DNA from: a virus
Strand: one strand, 5' to 3'
Length of the DNA: 39,153 nucleotides
Virus record (IMG/VR): IMGVR_UViG_3300036772_000156
Span: 1-39,153 of that record
Shown here: piece after piece, positions 1 to 8,678 of the stretch
Layout of the letters: each line of letters opens with the position of its first letter
Numbering within the stretch: the first letter of the stretch is position 1
Program-made: the position numbers and the translations under genes
The notes under the pieces: generated by a model
The model's input: the letters and a program-made list of their open reading frames with translations, nothing else
Told to the model about the DNA's origin: nothing
Databases searched by the model: none

Positions 1-148
1 CACGCCCGACCATGGCAGTCCCAGGGACCGAGCAACGCCGGGCGCAGTCGCGGGGAGTGCTGGACACCGACCCCGCGGCGCGACGTGCCTTCGCTGGCCT
101 GACCGACCGGGGCCGTCGCGGCCCAACCGGAGTGCTTGCACCGACCGG
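1..148. repeat. Terminal direct repeat, left copy
   Basis: Bases 1-148 are repeated at 39006-39153 with a single difference (C at 22, T at 39027). This either closes a circular or circularly permuted genome or is a true short direct terminal repeat. The segment is non-coding and holds two inverted repeats: 49-55 with 71-77 (CGCGGGG/CCCCGCG) and 110-115 with 119-124 (GGGCCG/CGGCCC, loop TCG). The mismatch suggests strain variation or reads from more than one molecule rather than an exact assembler overlap. Confidence 0.95.
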
Positions 149-242
149 TTCCCCGCGACGGCGATGGAGTCACCGCCATTGCGAACCAGACCATCGGTTC
201 AACGCCGCGCGGCCTCCGCGCGCGCCTGCAATGGAGTGAGAT
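149..242 (+). promoter_or_regulatory. Capsid-gene leader with hairpin
   Basis: This is the gene-free end of the leader before the capsid gene. On the circular map the leader begins at 38881. A 7-bp perfect hairpin lies at 206-212/216-222 (CGCGCGG, loop CCT, CCGCGCG). It is followed by a GGAG ribosome binding site about 6 bases before the ATG at 243. No T-run follows the hairpin, so it looks like an mRNA 5' structure rather than a terminator. I see no convincing gene here. Confidence 0.4.
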
Positions 243-1220
243 ATGGCCCTGCCAGTGATGTCCCCGGCACCGACCAATACGTATATCGAATCAACCGCCC
301 CGAATGTCCGCGAGGATCTTGCGGATATTGTGTACCAGATCGATACGGATAAAACGCCGTTCGTGTCTGCATTGACTCGCAAAGGGGCAAATCAAACGCT
401 GACGGAATGGATTTTGCAGGAGATGAATCCGCCGGCGAACGTGCCGCAGCCGGAAGGCTTCACCGCGGCGATCTCACCGGCCAAGGTTCCGTTACGATTG
501 AACAACGTTTGTCAAATTTTGGCGAGAACTGTCGGTGTGTCCGACACCCTGCGCGTGGTCGATCAGGTGGGCGAGGAAGAATACATGCGCCAGCTCATGC
601 TGCGCGGCCGCGAAATCAAGCGCGACCTCGAGCTCACCCTGACCGGCGCCTCGATCAAGACGGTGGCCGATCCGCGCGCGCTGTCGGGCTTTCAGACCTG
701 GTGCGCCATGGGCGATGTCGGCGCCGGCGGCACCGTGCCGGTGGGCGACGGTTCCAACGCCCATACCGCCGGCACGCTGCGCGATCTCACCCTCGATATG
801 ATCGAGAACGGCATGCAGAACGCCTGGCAGGCCGGCGGCTCGCCCTCGATGGCGCTGATGTCGGGCAACATCAAACGCTGGTTCTCCAACATGGCGCAGG
901 GCGGCACTGGCTCGCCGATCGTGGCGCAGAACGTGGTGATGCGCACCGAGTCCGCGCCGGTCACGATCATGGGCGCGGTCGGGGTGTTCCAGACCGATTT
1001 CGGCGATCTGCAGATCGTGCCCGATCGCTGGATCCCGCCGCACGTGGTCGAGCTGATCGATCTCGATTTCGTCGAACTCGCGATCCTGCCCGGCCGCGAC
1101 ATGGTGGAAGAACAGTACGCCAAGACCGGCGATAACACGCAAGGCGGAATGGTCTGGGAAGGCACCCTGCGCGTGACCGCGCCAAAAGCCCAATCCTGCG
1201 TCTGGGATCTCAACCAGTAG
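243..1220 (+). CDS. Major capsid protein (SU10-like, DUF5309 type)
   Basis: This 325-aa protein forms the shell of the phage head. Its N-terminus has the layout of the DUF5309/SU10 capsid family: a TNTYIES segment, then a REDLADIVYQIDTDKTPF stretch in which the subunit is primed for the HK97-like fold, and a TEWILQEMN segment. The length matches that family. The ATG follows GGAG at a good distance. It lies downstream of the scaffold gene on the circular map and upstream of the adaptor, the usual head-gene order. Family assignment is from remembered motifs. Confidence 0.85.
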   Translation: MALPVMSPAPTNTYIESTAPNVREDLADIVYQIDTDKTPFVSALTRKGANQTLTEWILQEMNPPANVPQPEGFTAAISPAKVPLRLNNVCQILARTVGVSDTLRVVDQVGEEEYMRQLMLRGREIKRDLELTLTGASIKTVADPRALSGFQTWCAMGDVGAGGTVPVGDGSNAHTAGTLRDLTLDMIENGMQNAWQAGGSPSMALMSGNIKRWFSNMAQGGTGSPIVAQNVVMRTESAPVTIMGAVGVFQTDFGDLQIVPDRWIPPHVVELIDLDFVELAILPGRDMVEEQYAKTGDNTQGGMVWEGTLRVTAPKAQSCVWDLNQ

Positions 1221-1229
1221 AGGCCAACA

Positions 1230-1568
1230 ATGCGCCACGCCTTGTTCGCCAGCTACGATCGGGTCACCAAATCGATGACACGGATCACCACCGACCCGGC
1301 CACCGGGGCGGTGCTGATCGTCCGCTCCCAGGACTACGCGCCGATCGTCGCGGCGAATCGGCGGCTGGCCTCGCTGTTCGACCGCCACCAGGCGCGCAAG
1401 CGCGCCGTGAAATCCGGCGGCGGCCGCTACGTCGCACAGATCCCGATCGTCGAATTCATGAAGCTGCAACGGCTCGGCATCACCCGCAACAAACGCGAGT
1501 TCCGGCTCTGGATGAGCCGCCGCGACACGCGGCATTTCCGGGTCGATGACGGCTCGCCCCTCGCGTAA
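1230..1568 (+). CDS. Conserved small head-region protein
   Basis: This 112-aa basic protein follows the capsid gene by 9 bases. The C-terminal half (KYVAQ-like strand, then a segment around LQRLGITRNKREFRLWM and a DTRHFRV tail) resembles a small protein often found next to SU10-type capsid genes, but I know no defined function. Position suggests a minor capsid or head-completion role. No membrane segment or enzyme motif is visible. Confidence 0.7.
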   Translation: MRHALFASYDRVTKSMTRITTDPATGAVLIVRSQDYAPIVAANRRLASLFDRHQARKRAVKSGGGRYVAQIPIVEFMKLQRLGITRNKREFRLWMSRRDTRHFRVDDGSPLA

Positions 1569-1589
1569 CCCCGAAAGGATTTTTCCCCG

Positions 1590-2006
1590 ATGTCCGATCA
1601 ACGCTACCCGCCGCCGCCCGGCACCATGGCGCCGCCGCCCTACTATCCGCCGCAGCAGCGCCCGGTCTATCCGCCGCCGCCGCAGCCGCCGTCGCCGGGG
1701 ATTGCGCCGCAGCCGCCGCAGCCGCCGGCCGCGCAACAGCCACAACCGCCGGAGCGGATGCGGCCGGCGCCGTGGGATCCGCCACCGCCCGGCGCGCCCG
1801 GCCCGGCGCGGGAGACCAATGCGCCCGGCGAGCAACTGCAGCCGACCTACACGCCCGGCATCGTGCCCTGGAAACTCGCCAAGGTGATGTCGCCCGAACA
1901 GTATGGCGCGCTGATGGCCTCGATGCCGGTGCCGGCCAAGCCGCCGTCGCCGGCCGAGCAGCTCGAGGCGCTCGGCTTGCCGCCGGACCCGCAGCCCGTC
2001 GCCTGA
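1590..2006 (+). CDS. Proline-rich structural-region protein
   Basis: This 138-aa protein has a first half dominated by Pro, Gln and Tyr in PPPP, PQPP and PPYYPP runs, which must be extended and unfolded. The last ~55 residues (from about TYTPGIVPWKLAKVM) are more normal and contain a predicted helix with MSPEQYGALM. The gene has an AGGA ribosome binding site and sits between capsid-associated and adaptor genes, so a virion decoration or linker role is a reasonable guess. It has no recognisable catalytic motif. Confidence 0.65.
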   Translation: MSDQRYPPPPGTMAPPPYYPPQQRPVYPPPPQPPSPGIAPQPPQPPAAQQPQPPERMRPAPWDPPPPGAPGPARETNAPGEQLQPTYTPGIVPWKLAKVMSPEQYGALMASMPVPAKPPSPAEQLEALGLPPDPQPVA

Positions 2007-2013
2007 CCCGCGC

Positions 2014-2664
2014 GTGGCCTCGCTGTCGCAACTGCAGAGCGATGTCGTGGCGTGGCTCAATCGCCGCGACATCGCACCACTGATCCCGTCCTGGGTGACG
2101 ATGACGGAGACCGATATTTCCGAGCTGCTGCGCGCGCGCTGCATGGTGGTGCGCGGTAGCCAGGGGATCGATGGCAATTTCATCGGCCTGCCCTCGGGAT
2201 TCCTGGAAATGGAGTCGATGCGCGACGCCACCACCGGCAAGAAGCTCGATCTCGAGGATCATTGGACCGGCCCGCTCGAGGCGCCCACCTTTCCGATGCC
2301 GCTCGGGATGCAACCGGCCTGCACCGCGTACCGGCTGGTCGGTGACTGCATCGAATTCCTGCCGCATCCGATCCTTCCCAGCCCGGTGCCGGTCGGCTGG
2401 GTGCCGCAGACCGTCAACATGGCCTGGTATGAGGCGCCGCGGCCGCTGGTGAACGTCGCCGACACCAATCCGGTGCTGGAAAAGCACTATTCGATCTATC
2501 TGTTCGGGGTGTGCCGCTACGGCGCCATGTATGAGCTCGACGACGCGCGGCAGACCCAGATGGATGCCCAGTTCGGCACCGCGATCGAGGCCGCCAACCG
2601 GTGGAAAGTGCGGTCCGACTACTCCGGCGCGCCGCTGCGCGCCGTGGTGCGGGGGTTCGGCTGA
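2014..2664 (+). CDS. Head-tail adaptor protein (SU10 adaptor-like)
   Basis: This 216-aa protein starts at GTG 2014, 7 bases after the previous stop. It begins with LSQLQSDVVAWLNRRD, continues with a TETDISELLRARCM helix, and ends in an amphipathic helix (YGAMYELDDARQTQMDAQF). This is the pattern of phage adaptor proteins that plug into the portal ring. It overlaps the next gene by one base. Position after capsid genes and before tail proteins supports a head-completion adaptor of a short-tailed phage. Confidence 0.7.
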   Translation: MASLSQLQSDVVAWLNRRDIAPLIPSWVTMTETDISELLRARCMVVRGSQGIDGNFIGLPSGFLEMESMRDATTGKKLDLEDHWTGPLEAPTFPMPLGMQPACTAYRLVGDCIEFLPHPILPSPVPVGWVPQTVNMAWYEAPRPLVNVADTNPVLEKHYSIYLFGVCRYGAMYELDDARQTQMDAQFGTAIEAANRWKVRSDYSGAPLRAVVRGFG

Positions 2665-3092
2665 TGTCCGGCAGTGCCACCGACGCGCTCGGGGTCGAAA
2701 TCCTCGGTCATACGCTCGGCATCACCGCGATGCCGCTGCCGCCAGCGCCGTGGGTCGGGCTCTGCCTCGCGGCCATCCCGCCGACCAATGCCACCGGCGG
2801 CGGCGAGCTCGGCGCCGGTGGCGGCTACGCGCGGGTGCAGGCGGTGTTTGCGCTCGATGCCGGTGGTGCGCCGATCGCCGACAACCAGGCCACCGTGACG
2901 TTCCCGGCGGCCAGCGCCGATTGGGGCTCGATCGGGTTTTTCGAGCTGTGGGACGCCGCCACCGGTGGCAACCGCAATTTCTGGGGCGGCCTGATCGACC
3001 CGACCACGGGGCTGGCGACCACGCGGACGATCCTAAGCGGCGATCAGGCGCGATTCTCGCCCGGCACCCTGGTCATCACGGTGAACCGATGA
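2664..3092 (+). CDS. Gp80-like tail fibre/baseplate domain protein
   Basis: This 142-aa protein matches a widespread phage beta-sandwich family. It has a WVGLCLAAIPPT start strand, then GGGYARVQAVF, TFPAASADWGSIGFFELWDAATGG and a closing SGDQARFSPGTLVITV strand. In other phages it is annotated as a tail-fibre or Gp80-like protein. It overlaps the adaptor stop (TGATG) and is overlapped by the next start (ATGA), so these genes are translationally coupled. Confidence 0.65.
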   Translation: MSGSATDALGVEILGHTLGITAMPLPPAPWVGLCLAAIPPTNATGGGELGAGGGYARVQAVFALDAGGAPIADNQATVTFPAASADWGSIGFFELWDAATGGNRNFWGGLIDPTTGLATTRTILSGDQARFSPGTLVITVNR

Positions 3093-3337
3093 CGCTGATC
3101 CCGAAACCGTTCGGTGCCGGGCCATTCGGCGCCGATCCGTACGGCTATCAGCGGGTGCAGACCGAGCTCGGTGGCCGCTGCACGATCCCATTCGGCGCGC
3201 GCGGCGTGGTGGAGAGGACATTCAGCTTCGCCGGCGATGTCACGATCGATTTCGGTGCCGTCGGGGCGCTGGGCCAACTCTGGCAGCCGGTCGCGCCGTG
3301 TTCGCCGGGCAATTGGGTGAAGGTGAGCTGTGGCTGA
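3089..3337 (+). CDS. Small hypothetical tail-region protein
   Basis: This 82-aa protein has an N-terminus rich in Phe-Gly ([12 protein letters not shown]), followed by beta-strand-like sequence ([28 protein letters not shown]). Its ATG overlaps the previous TGA, and its stop lies inside the start of the collar-fibre gene. The tight packing supports it being real. Likely a small virion or fibre-assembly protein; I do not recognise a family. Confidence 0.6.
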   Translation: MTLIPKPFGAGPFGADPYGYQRVQTELGGRCTIPFGARGVVERTFSFAGDVTIDFGAVGALGQLWQPVAPCSPGNWVKVSCG

Positions 3338-4205
3338 TACCTGGACACAATACTGGGCGCTCACCAAGCCGGAAGTAGGTGCCTCGCGCGATACCTGGGG
3401 CACCAAGCTCAATTCCGATCTCGATTTGATCGACCAGTTGCTCGAGATCATGACGCCGGTCGGCGCGATGATCGATTTTGCCGGCGGCACCGCGCCGTAC
3501 GGCTGGCTGTGGTGCGACGGCTCGCTCAAGAATATTTCCGACTACCCGAAGCTGTTCGCCGCGATCGGCGCCCGCTTCGGTGGCGACGGGGTGACCACAT
3601 TCGCGGTGCCGAACACCCAGGGGCGCGCCACATTCGGCGTCGGCAACACGACGGACAGTGGTGGCGCCGTGGGCACCGTCTCGCTCGGTCAAACCGGCGG
3701 AGTTTATCAGATCTTAATCGGCCAGGCGAACCTGCCGAATTACGCGCTCACGGTCAGCTATCCGGGCGATCACTCGCACACCGGCTACACCGACGCGCAG
3801 GGCGTGCATACCCATAGCGGCGGCACCGACACCCAGGGCAATCACACCCATTCGGTCACCAGCCGGCAGATCAACGCCGGCGCCACCACCGGCGCCTACG
3901 GGGTGGCGGGCGGTGGCTTCATCTGGGACGGCGCCGGCACCGACGCGCAGGGCAATCACAACCATACGCTGTATATCAACGGCGCCGGCAACCACCAACA
4001 CAACATCCAGACCTACAACGCCGGCAACCATACCCACACGGTGACCTTGGGCGGCTCCGGCCAGGCGTTGCAGGTGATCTCGCCGTTCCTCGGGATGACC
4101 AAGATCATCTGCGCCGGGCCGCCGGCAGCGGCCGGCAGCGCGGCGCAAGGCGCCGCGGTGATCCAGCGGCTGCTGCGCTCGCCGCTGCGCGGTGCGCTGC
4201 ACTGA
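3330..4205 (+). CDS. Tail collar fibre with repeated HxH motifs
   Basis: This 291-aa protein starts at GTG 3330. Residues about 45-110 form a phage tail collar domain ([43 protein letters not shown]). Downstream lie six His-x-His motifs in DHSH, VHTH, NHTH, NHNH, NHQH, NHTH order, spaced by short Gly/Asp-rich turns. In T4 gp37 similar HxH repeats bind a row of metal ions in a trimeric needle. The C-terminus ([13 protein letters not shown]) is the normal end of collar proteins. It probably forms part of the host-contacting tip. Confidence 0.8.
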   Translation: MADTWTQYWALTKPEVGASRDTWGTKLNSDLDLIDQLLEIMTPVGAMIDFAGGTAPYGWLWCDGSLKNISDYPKLFAAIGARFGGDGVTTFAVPNTQGRATFGVGNTTDSGGAVGTVSLGQTGGVYQILIGQANLPNYALTVSYPGDHSHTGYTDAQGVHTHSGGTDTQGNHTHSVTSRQINAGATTGAYGVAGGGFIWDGAGTDAQGNHNHTLYINGAGNHQHNIQTYNAGNHTHTVTLGGSGQALQVISPFLGMTKIICAGPPAAAGSAAQGAAVIQRLLRSPLRGALH

Positions 4206-5731
4206 TGCCGCGCGCCTCGATCTTCCCACCGCCGGGGATCCAGCGCGCCGCCACCCCACTGGCCTCGAGCGGGCGCTGGTTCGACCAGAACCTGATGCGC
4301 TGGCGCGGCGGCACCCTGCAGCCGATCGGCGGCTGGGCCTCCCTGCCGCTGGCGACGTTCGATTCCAATCCGCGCGACGTGCTGACCTATCACGACAACA
4401 GTCAGAACCGCTGGGCGATCGTCGGCACCGACACTGCGCTCTATGCGTATGATTTCGGGCTCGAGGTGCTGCACGTCATCACGCCCACCGGCGTCGGGCC
4501 GCTGGAACCACCCGGCCCCGCACTCGGCTACGGCACCGGCAATTACGGCGCCGACGCCTACGGCACCGCGCGCGAGCCGGCCGATGTCGGGCCGCAGGAT
4601 GTCGCGGTCGAATTCGGCGATCAGTGGGCGATGGACCTGTTCGGCGAGCTGGTGATGATCGTGCCGACCCAGGACGGCCATCTGTTCGTGTGGGATCCCA
4701 CCACGCCCGATACCCCGGCGGTGCTGGTGCCCGAGGCGCCGATCCAGAATTTCGGGGTGCTGGTGACCGATGAGCGGTTCGTGGTGCTGCTCGGCGCCGG
4801 CGGCAATCCGCGGCAGATCGCCTGGTGCGACCAGGAGAATTTTCATAGCTGGACGCCAACGATTTCCAATCAGGCCGGCACCCTGCCGGTCGAGACCGAA
4901 GGCCGCCCGCTCGGCGGCATCCGCTGCCCCGGCGGCAATCTGCTGTTCACCGACAACGATGCGCATTTGTTACATTTCGTCGGGCCGCCGTACGTTTACG
5001 GATTGAACAAAGTGGGCGCCAATTGCGGGCTCTTATCGCGGCGCGCCTACAACTCTGCCGCCGGCCTGGTGTTCTGGATCGGCAAGAAAACTTTCTGGCA
5101 ATACGGCGGCGCGGTCACGCCGGTGATTTCCGAAGTTGCGGACTGGCTGTTCTCGATCCTCAATCTCGACTGGGCCGGCCGGCTGTTCGCGTCGTCCAAT
5201 CCGGCGTTCACCGAAGTGTGGTGGCATTTCCCCGACGAAGGCGGCACCGAATGCAACCGCTATGTCGGGATGACCTACGGCCCGCAGAGCATGACGTGGA
5301 TCATCGGGCTGCTCGACCGCAGCGCCGGCGATATCAAGGGCGCGATGGACCGCCCGGTGCTGGGTGGCAATGCCAAACTCTACCTGCATGAATACGGCTG
5401 GCTCGACGACGGCGCCTCGCGGGTCGGCACGGTGTACATCGAAAGCGCCGATATCGAGCTGGCGCCGAACGGGGAAAACCGGTTTCACGTCACCCAGGTG
5501 ATGCACGATTACGTCGGCGATCTCGGCGCGATGGGATTCCGGTTCTTCATCCAGGAGGAAACCGACGGGGCGGAATGGGACACCGGCAGCTATCCGGTGA
5601 TCAACGGCAACGGGCTCACCGACGTGCGGTTTTCCGCGCGCACCATGCGGATGCGCGTCGAGGGGCTGACCGATACGACGTTCGCGCTCGGCCGCACCCG
5701 GCTGCGCTCGCGGCTCGGCGGGACGCGCTGA
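4205..5731 (+). CDS. Tail nozzle-like structural protein
   Basis: This 508-aa protein is rich in short beta-strand repeats with Trp, Gly and Asp turns, suggesting a beta-propeller. Its N-terminus (PPPGIQRAATPLASSGRWFDQNLMRWRGG) is typical of podovirus tail nozzle or gp10-like DNA-stabilisation proteins that close the tail tube. It overlaps the collar gene by one base and the next start by one base. Domain assignment is from overall pattern and position, not from a decisive motif. Confidence 0.6.
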   Translation: MPRASIFPPPGIQRAATPLASSGRWFDQNLMRWRGGTLQPIGGWASLPLATFDSNPRDVLTYHDNSQNRWAIVGTDTALYAYDFGLEVLHVITPTGVGPLEPPGPALGYGTGNYGADAYGTAREPADVGPQDVAVEFGDQWAMDLFGELVMIVPTQDGHLFVWDPTTPDTPAVLVPEAPIQNFGVLVTDERFVVLLGAGGNPRQIAWCDQENFHSWTPTISNQAGTLPVETEGRPLGGIRCPGGNLLFTDNDAHLLHFVGPPYVYGLNKVGANCGLLSRRAYNSAAGLVFWIGKKTFWQYGGAVTPVISEVADWLFSILNLDWAGRLFASSNPAFTEVWWHFPDEGGTECNRYVGMTYGPQSMTWIIGLLDRSAGDIKGAMDRPVLGGNAKLYLHEYGWLDDGASRVGTVYIESADIELAPNGENRFHVTQVMHDYVGDLGAMGFRFFIQEETDGAEWDTGSYPVINGNGLTDVRFSARTMRMRVEGLTDTTFALGRTRLRSRLGGTR

Positions 5732-5946
5732 TGGCGGTGCGCCCGCCCGCGCCGTTCGTGGTGCCGCAGACCGGCTCGCTCAATGAGCGGGTCAATCTGA
5801 TCGCGCAGGCGCTGACCAAGAAAGCCGACATAACCGCCGAGCCGGTCTACAGCGCGATGCTGCTGCTGGCACCCGGCGGCGCCACCTATCGGTTATCGGT
5901 CGATGATACCGGCGCGCTGCAGGTCGCGGTGGTGGCCCGCACATGA
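5731..5946 (+). CDS. Small conserved tail-region protein
   Basis: This 71-aa protein has an N-terminal helix (SLNERVNLIAQALTKKAD) and two C-terminal strands (GGATYRLSVDDTGALQVAVV). Similar small proteins recur between nozzle and GNAT-like genes in related short-tailed phages, but the function is unknown to me. The ATG shares a base with the nozzle stop, and the stop overlaps the next ATG. Confidence 0.65.
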   Translation: MAVRPPAPFVVPQTGSLNERVNLIAQALTKKADITAEPVYSAMLLLAPGGATYRLSVDDTGALQVAVVART

Positions 5947-6341
5947 GCAACGGAGAAAATAATCGCGCCCGGCTGGTGGCCAAGATGGAGCAGGCGCTCA
6001 GCGTCAGCGGCGGGCTGCTGAATTTTGCCGATGTGATCGACCAGGCGCGCGAGCGGCGGGCGCAGATCTGGACCAATGCGGCGGAAACCGCGCTCGCCGC
6101 CACCGCGCTGATCGAGTACCCGCGCGGCCGCGTGTGCGACATTTTCGCGGTTGCCGGTGAGCTCAAATCGGTACTCGGCCTCGAGGCCCGGATAGAAGAA
6201 TTCGCCCGCGAGGCGGACTGCCTGGCACTCAGCACGCATGGCCGGCCGGCCTGGCACCGGATCGCCGAGGCGCGCGGCTGGCGGCTGCATTCGTTCCACT
6301 ACGTGCGGCGACTCGGCAAACTCAACGGGGGCGGCGCATGA
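5943..6341 (+). CDS. GNAT-fold-like tail-region protein
   Basis: This 132-aa protein has a pattern seen in a common phage family of acyltransferase-like fold: ATALIEYPRGRVCDIFAVAGELKSVLGL, then an EEFAREADC helix and a GRPAWHRIAEARGW segment. These proteins lie among tail genes in many podoviruses. Whether they are enzymes or structural chaperones is not known to me. I do not see a clear acetyl-CoA binding loop. Overlapping start and stop codons couple it to both neighbours. Confidence 0.6.
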   Translation: MSNGENNRARLVAKMEQALSVSGGLLNFADVIDQARERRAQIWTNAAETALAATALIEYPRGRVCDIFAVAGELKSVLGLEARIEEFAREADCLALSTHGRPAWHRIAEARGWRLHSFHYVRRLGKLNGGGA

Positions 6342-7282
6342 GCTACGGCTGGCGGCCGCCCTATGCCCGTGATTTCCAGCTCGCGCGCGGCGGCGGCAGC
6401 GGCGGCGGCACCCAGCAATCCTACAATGTCACGCAGTTGCCGCCGTGGCTGGATACCGCGGCGCAGAGCGTGGTCGGCCAGGCCACCGCCGCCTCGCAGC
6501 GCCCCTATCAGGCTAATCCCTACGCCACGGTGGCGCCGCAGACCGCCGACCAGACGCAGGCCTACCAGGAAATCCAGAACCTCCAAGGCAGCACCGCGCC
6601 GGCGTTCGGCGCCGCCGAAGGGGTGACGCAGGGGCTGCTCGGCCAGGCCACGCCGATCACCGCCGATCAGGTCAACGCCAATACCCAGGCGCTGATGAAT
6701 CCCTACACCACCGCGGTGGTAGCCCCCGCGGTCACCCAGATGCGCCAGGGGCTGGCCGCCACCGAGGCGGCCAACAATGCCACCGCGGTCGGCCAGGGTG
6801 CGTTCGGCGGCTCGCGACTCGGCATCCAGCAGGGCACCGCGCAGGCGCAGGAAGCGCTCGGCGAGGGCCAGCTCACCGGCGGCCTGCTCAGCTCGGGCTA
6901 CAACACGGCGGCGAGCGAAGCGATGAATATGGCCGGCACCAATCTCGGGCTCGGCCAGTGGGCCACCACTACCCTGCCGCAGCTCGCCGCCGCCGGCGCC
7001 GGGCAGACCGCCAGCCAAGCCGGGCTGCTGCAGGCCGCCGGGCAGGCGCAGCAGGGGCAGACCCAGGCCGAGGCCGACCAGGCGGCGCAGAACTGGCAGA
7101 CCCAATGGGATTACCCGTACCAGGCGCTCGATGTGCTCGAGCAGGGGATTTCCGGGATCCCGTACGGCACCACCACGTTCGGCACCGGCACCGGCAGCGG
7201 CGCACCGTCGAATACCGCGGGCACCGTGATCGGCGCCGCCGGCGCGATCGGCTCGCTCGCCGCCGCCGGGGTGGCGATATGA
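6338..7282 (+). CDS. Putative internal virion protein, Gln/Ala-rich
   Basis: This 314-aa protein is low in charge and rich in Ala, Gly, Gln and Thr. It has a LPPWLDTAAQSVV start region, a NPYTTAVVAPAVTQMRQ segment, and an AFGGSRLGIQQG stretch common to putative ejection proteins. The last 30 residues are Gly/Ala/Val-rich and could insert in a membrane. It is the first of several such proteins (6338-13928), interrupted by two enzyme genes. A role in DNA ejection is inferred from position and composition. Confidence 0.55.
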   Translation: MSYGWRPPYARDFQLARGGGSGGGTQQSYNVTQLPPWLDTAAQSVVGQATAASQRPYQANPYATVAPQTADQTQAYQEIQNLQGSTAPAFGAAEGVTQGLLGQATPITADQVNANTQALMNPYTTAVVAPAVTQMRQGLAATEAANNATAVGQGAFGGSRLGIQQGTAQAQEALGEGQLTGGLLSSGYNTAASEAMNMAGTNLGLGQWATTTLPQLAAAGAGQTASQAGLLQAAGQAQQGQTQAEADQAAQNWQTQWDYPYQALDVLEQGISGIPYGTTTFGTGTGSGAPSNTAGTVIGAAGAIGSLAAAGVAI

Positions 7283-7947
7283 TCGACCAGGCGCTGCTGG
7301 ATCGCAGCTCGCAGCACGCGCTCGATCGCGGCGTGCGGTTGCTGCAGGGGTTTCGCCTCGACGCGACCGACGAATCGCACATCGCGCGACTGCTCGAGTT
7401 CATGCGGCCGGCGCGCGGGCAGCACTGGCTCGATATCGGCAGTGGCTTCGGCGAGGCGGCGCGGCTGATGCAGGCGGCGCGGCCCGATCTCCGCTTTACC
7501 CTGATCAACAATTCTCGGTACCAACTGTGCCATACGCCGGCGCAGTTGGACGCCCGTTTTGGCGACATGCACGCGCTGCCGTTTGACGACGAAGAATTTG
7601 ATGGCGCGATGTTTCTTTACTCATTGTGTCACGCTGACGATTTTCAGTGTGTGCTGTCCGAGGCGGCGCGGGTGGTGCGGCCCGGCGGCGCGTTGTTCGT
7701 GTTCGATTACCTGCGACGACATGGCCATGCCGGCGACGACGCGCTGACGATTCGCTTTCTGCAGTCGCGGTTCATGGACTTCTTCACGATGCAGCCGACG
7801 CTCGAGGCGAGCGGATGGAGCTTGCAAAAGTTCGGTCAGCCGGTCGGCAGCGATGCGCTGTTCCGCGACCTGGTGGACGGCGATCCGATGTACGACACGA
7901 TCTTTGCCGAGCTGGTGCCGGTGCTGTGGCGCGCGGTGCGGCCATGA
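7279..7947 (+). CDS. SAM-dependent class I methyltransferase
   Basis: This 222-aa protein has methyltransferase motif I LDIGSGFGE at residues 51-59. The following region includes GDMHALPFDDEEFDGAMF (about 95-112) and the post-motif loop EAARVVRPGGALFVFDY, all typical of small-molecule or RNA-type class I enzymes. There is no DNA target-recognition domain. The ATG overlaps the previous stop, and the stop overlaps the next gene's ATG. Sitting within virion genes, it may modify a virion component, tRNA or a metabolite; the substrate cannot be read from the sequence. Confidence 0.85.
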   Translation: MIDQALLDRSSQHALDRGVRLLQGFRLDATDESHIARLLEFMRPARGQHWLDIGSGFGEAARLMQAARPDLRFTLINNSRYQLCHTPAQLDARFGDMHALPFDDEEFDGAMFLYSLCHADDFQCVLSEAARVVRPGGALFVFDYLRRHGHAGDDALTIRFLQSRFMDFFTMQPTLEASGWSLQKFGQPVGSDALFRDLVDGDPMYDTIFAELVPVLWRAVRP

Positions 7948-8678
7948 GAGATCTGTTTGAGCCGCTGTCGCGACACAGCAAGATCGCGCTCTGCTTTAGC
8001 GGCGGGAAAGATTCGCTTGCCTGCGTGCATCTGCTGAAAGACTATTTGGATAAAGTAATAATCTATCACCTGGATACCGGCGATCTGCTGCCCGAGATGA
8101 TGGCAAGCGTGGCCCGGGTCGAGGCGTTCGCGCCGCACTTCGTGCGCATCAACACCGACGTGTCGGCGTTTATCGAGCGGTTTGGCCTGCCCACCGATCT
8201 ATTGCCGCACAGCTCGCATCCGATCGGGCGCAGGATGGGTGAATACACCACGCGGCTGATCGGACGGTATGATTGCTGCTGGATCAATCTGATGCAGCCG
8301 ATCTATCGGCGGGTGCTCGAGGACGGCAACACGCTGCTGATCCGCGGCACCAAGGCGGTCGATATGCACCGGCTGCCGCTCAAGTCCGGCGATGTGTCCG
8401 ACGGCGTCGAGCTCTGGTATCCGCTGCAGGACTGGACCAACGCCGCGGTGATGGCGTTCCTCGATGGCCGGCAGATCCCGGTGCCGCGGCTCTACCAGTA
8501 CATGGTCAACGCGCCGGAGTGCGCACGCTGCTCGGCATGGTGGGGTGAAGGCCGCGCCGCCTACCTGGAAAAATTCTATCCGCAGATCGCGGCCGACTAC
8601 CAGGCGCGGCTGCAGCGCGTGATCGATGAGATCGCGAAACCGCTGGCGAATCTGCGGCATGAGGCGGGGGTGATCTGA
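7944..8678 (+). CDS. PAPS reductase-like ATP pyrophosphatase
   Basis: This 244-aa protein carries the PP-loop SGGKDS at residues 19-24, which binds ATP in the adenine-nucleotide alpha-hydrolase/PAPS reductase superfamily. A YHLDTGDLLPEM segment, an IRGTKAVD segment (133-140) and a WYPLQDWT segment (159-166) fit the same family. Cysteines at 193 and 196 (CxxC) and a Cys pair at 111-112 could hold sulfur or a metal. The gene overlaps the methyltransferase and the following virion gene. Its role is unknown: sulfate reduction, or thiolation of nucleic acid as in DndC relatives, are both possible. Confidence 0.85.
   Translation: MRDLFEPLSRHSKIALCFSGGKDSLACVHLLKDYLDKVIIYHLDTGDLLPEMMASVARVEAFAPHFVRINTDVSAFIERFGLPTDLLPHSSHPIGRRMGEYTTRLIGRYDCCWINLMQPIYRRVLEDGNTLLIRGTKAVDMHRLPLKSGDVSDGVELWYPLQDWTNAAVMAFLDGRQIPVPRLYQYMVNAPECARCSAWWGEGRAAYLEKFYPQIAADYQARLQRVIDEIAKPLANLRHEAGVI

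Noticed and set aside
12-239. 75-aa frame before the capsid gene
   Set aside because: No ribosome site, Arg-rich composition, and it lies within the structured leader and terminal repeat.
492-2240. Long open frame on the minus strand opposite capsid and adaptor genes
   Set aside because: It is antisense to convincing structural genes and has Arg/His-rich, low-information sequence typical of shadow frames in GC-rich DNA.
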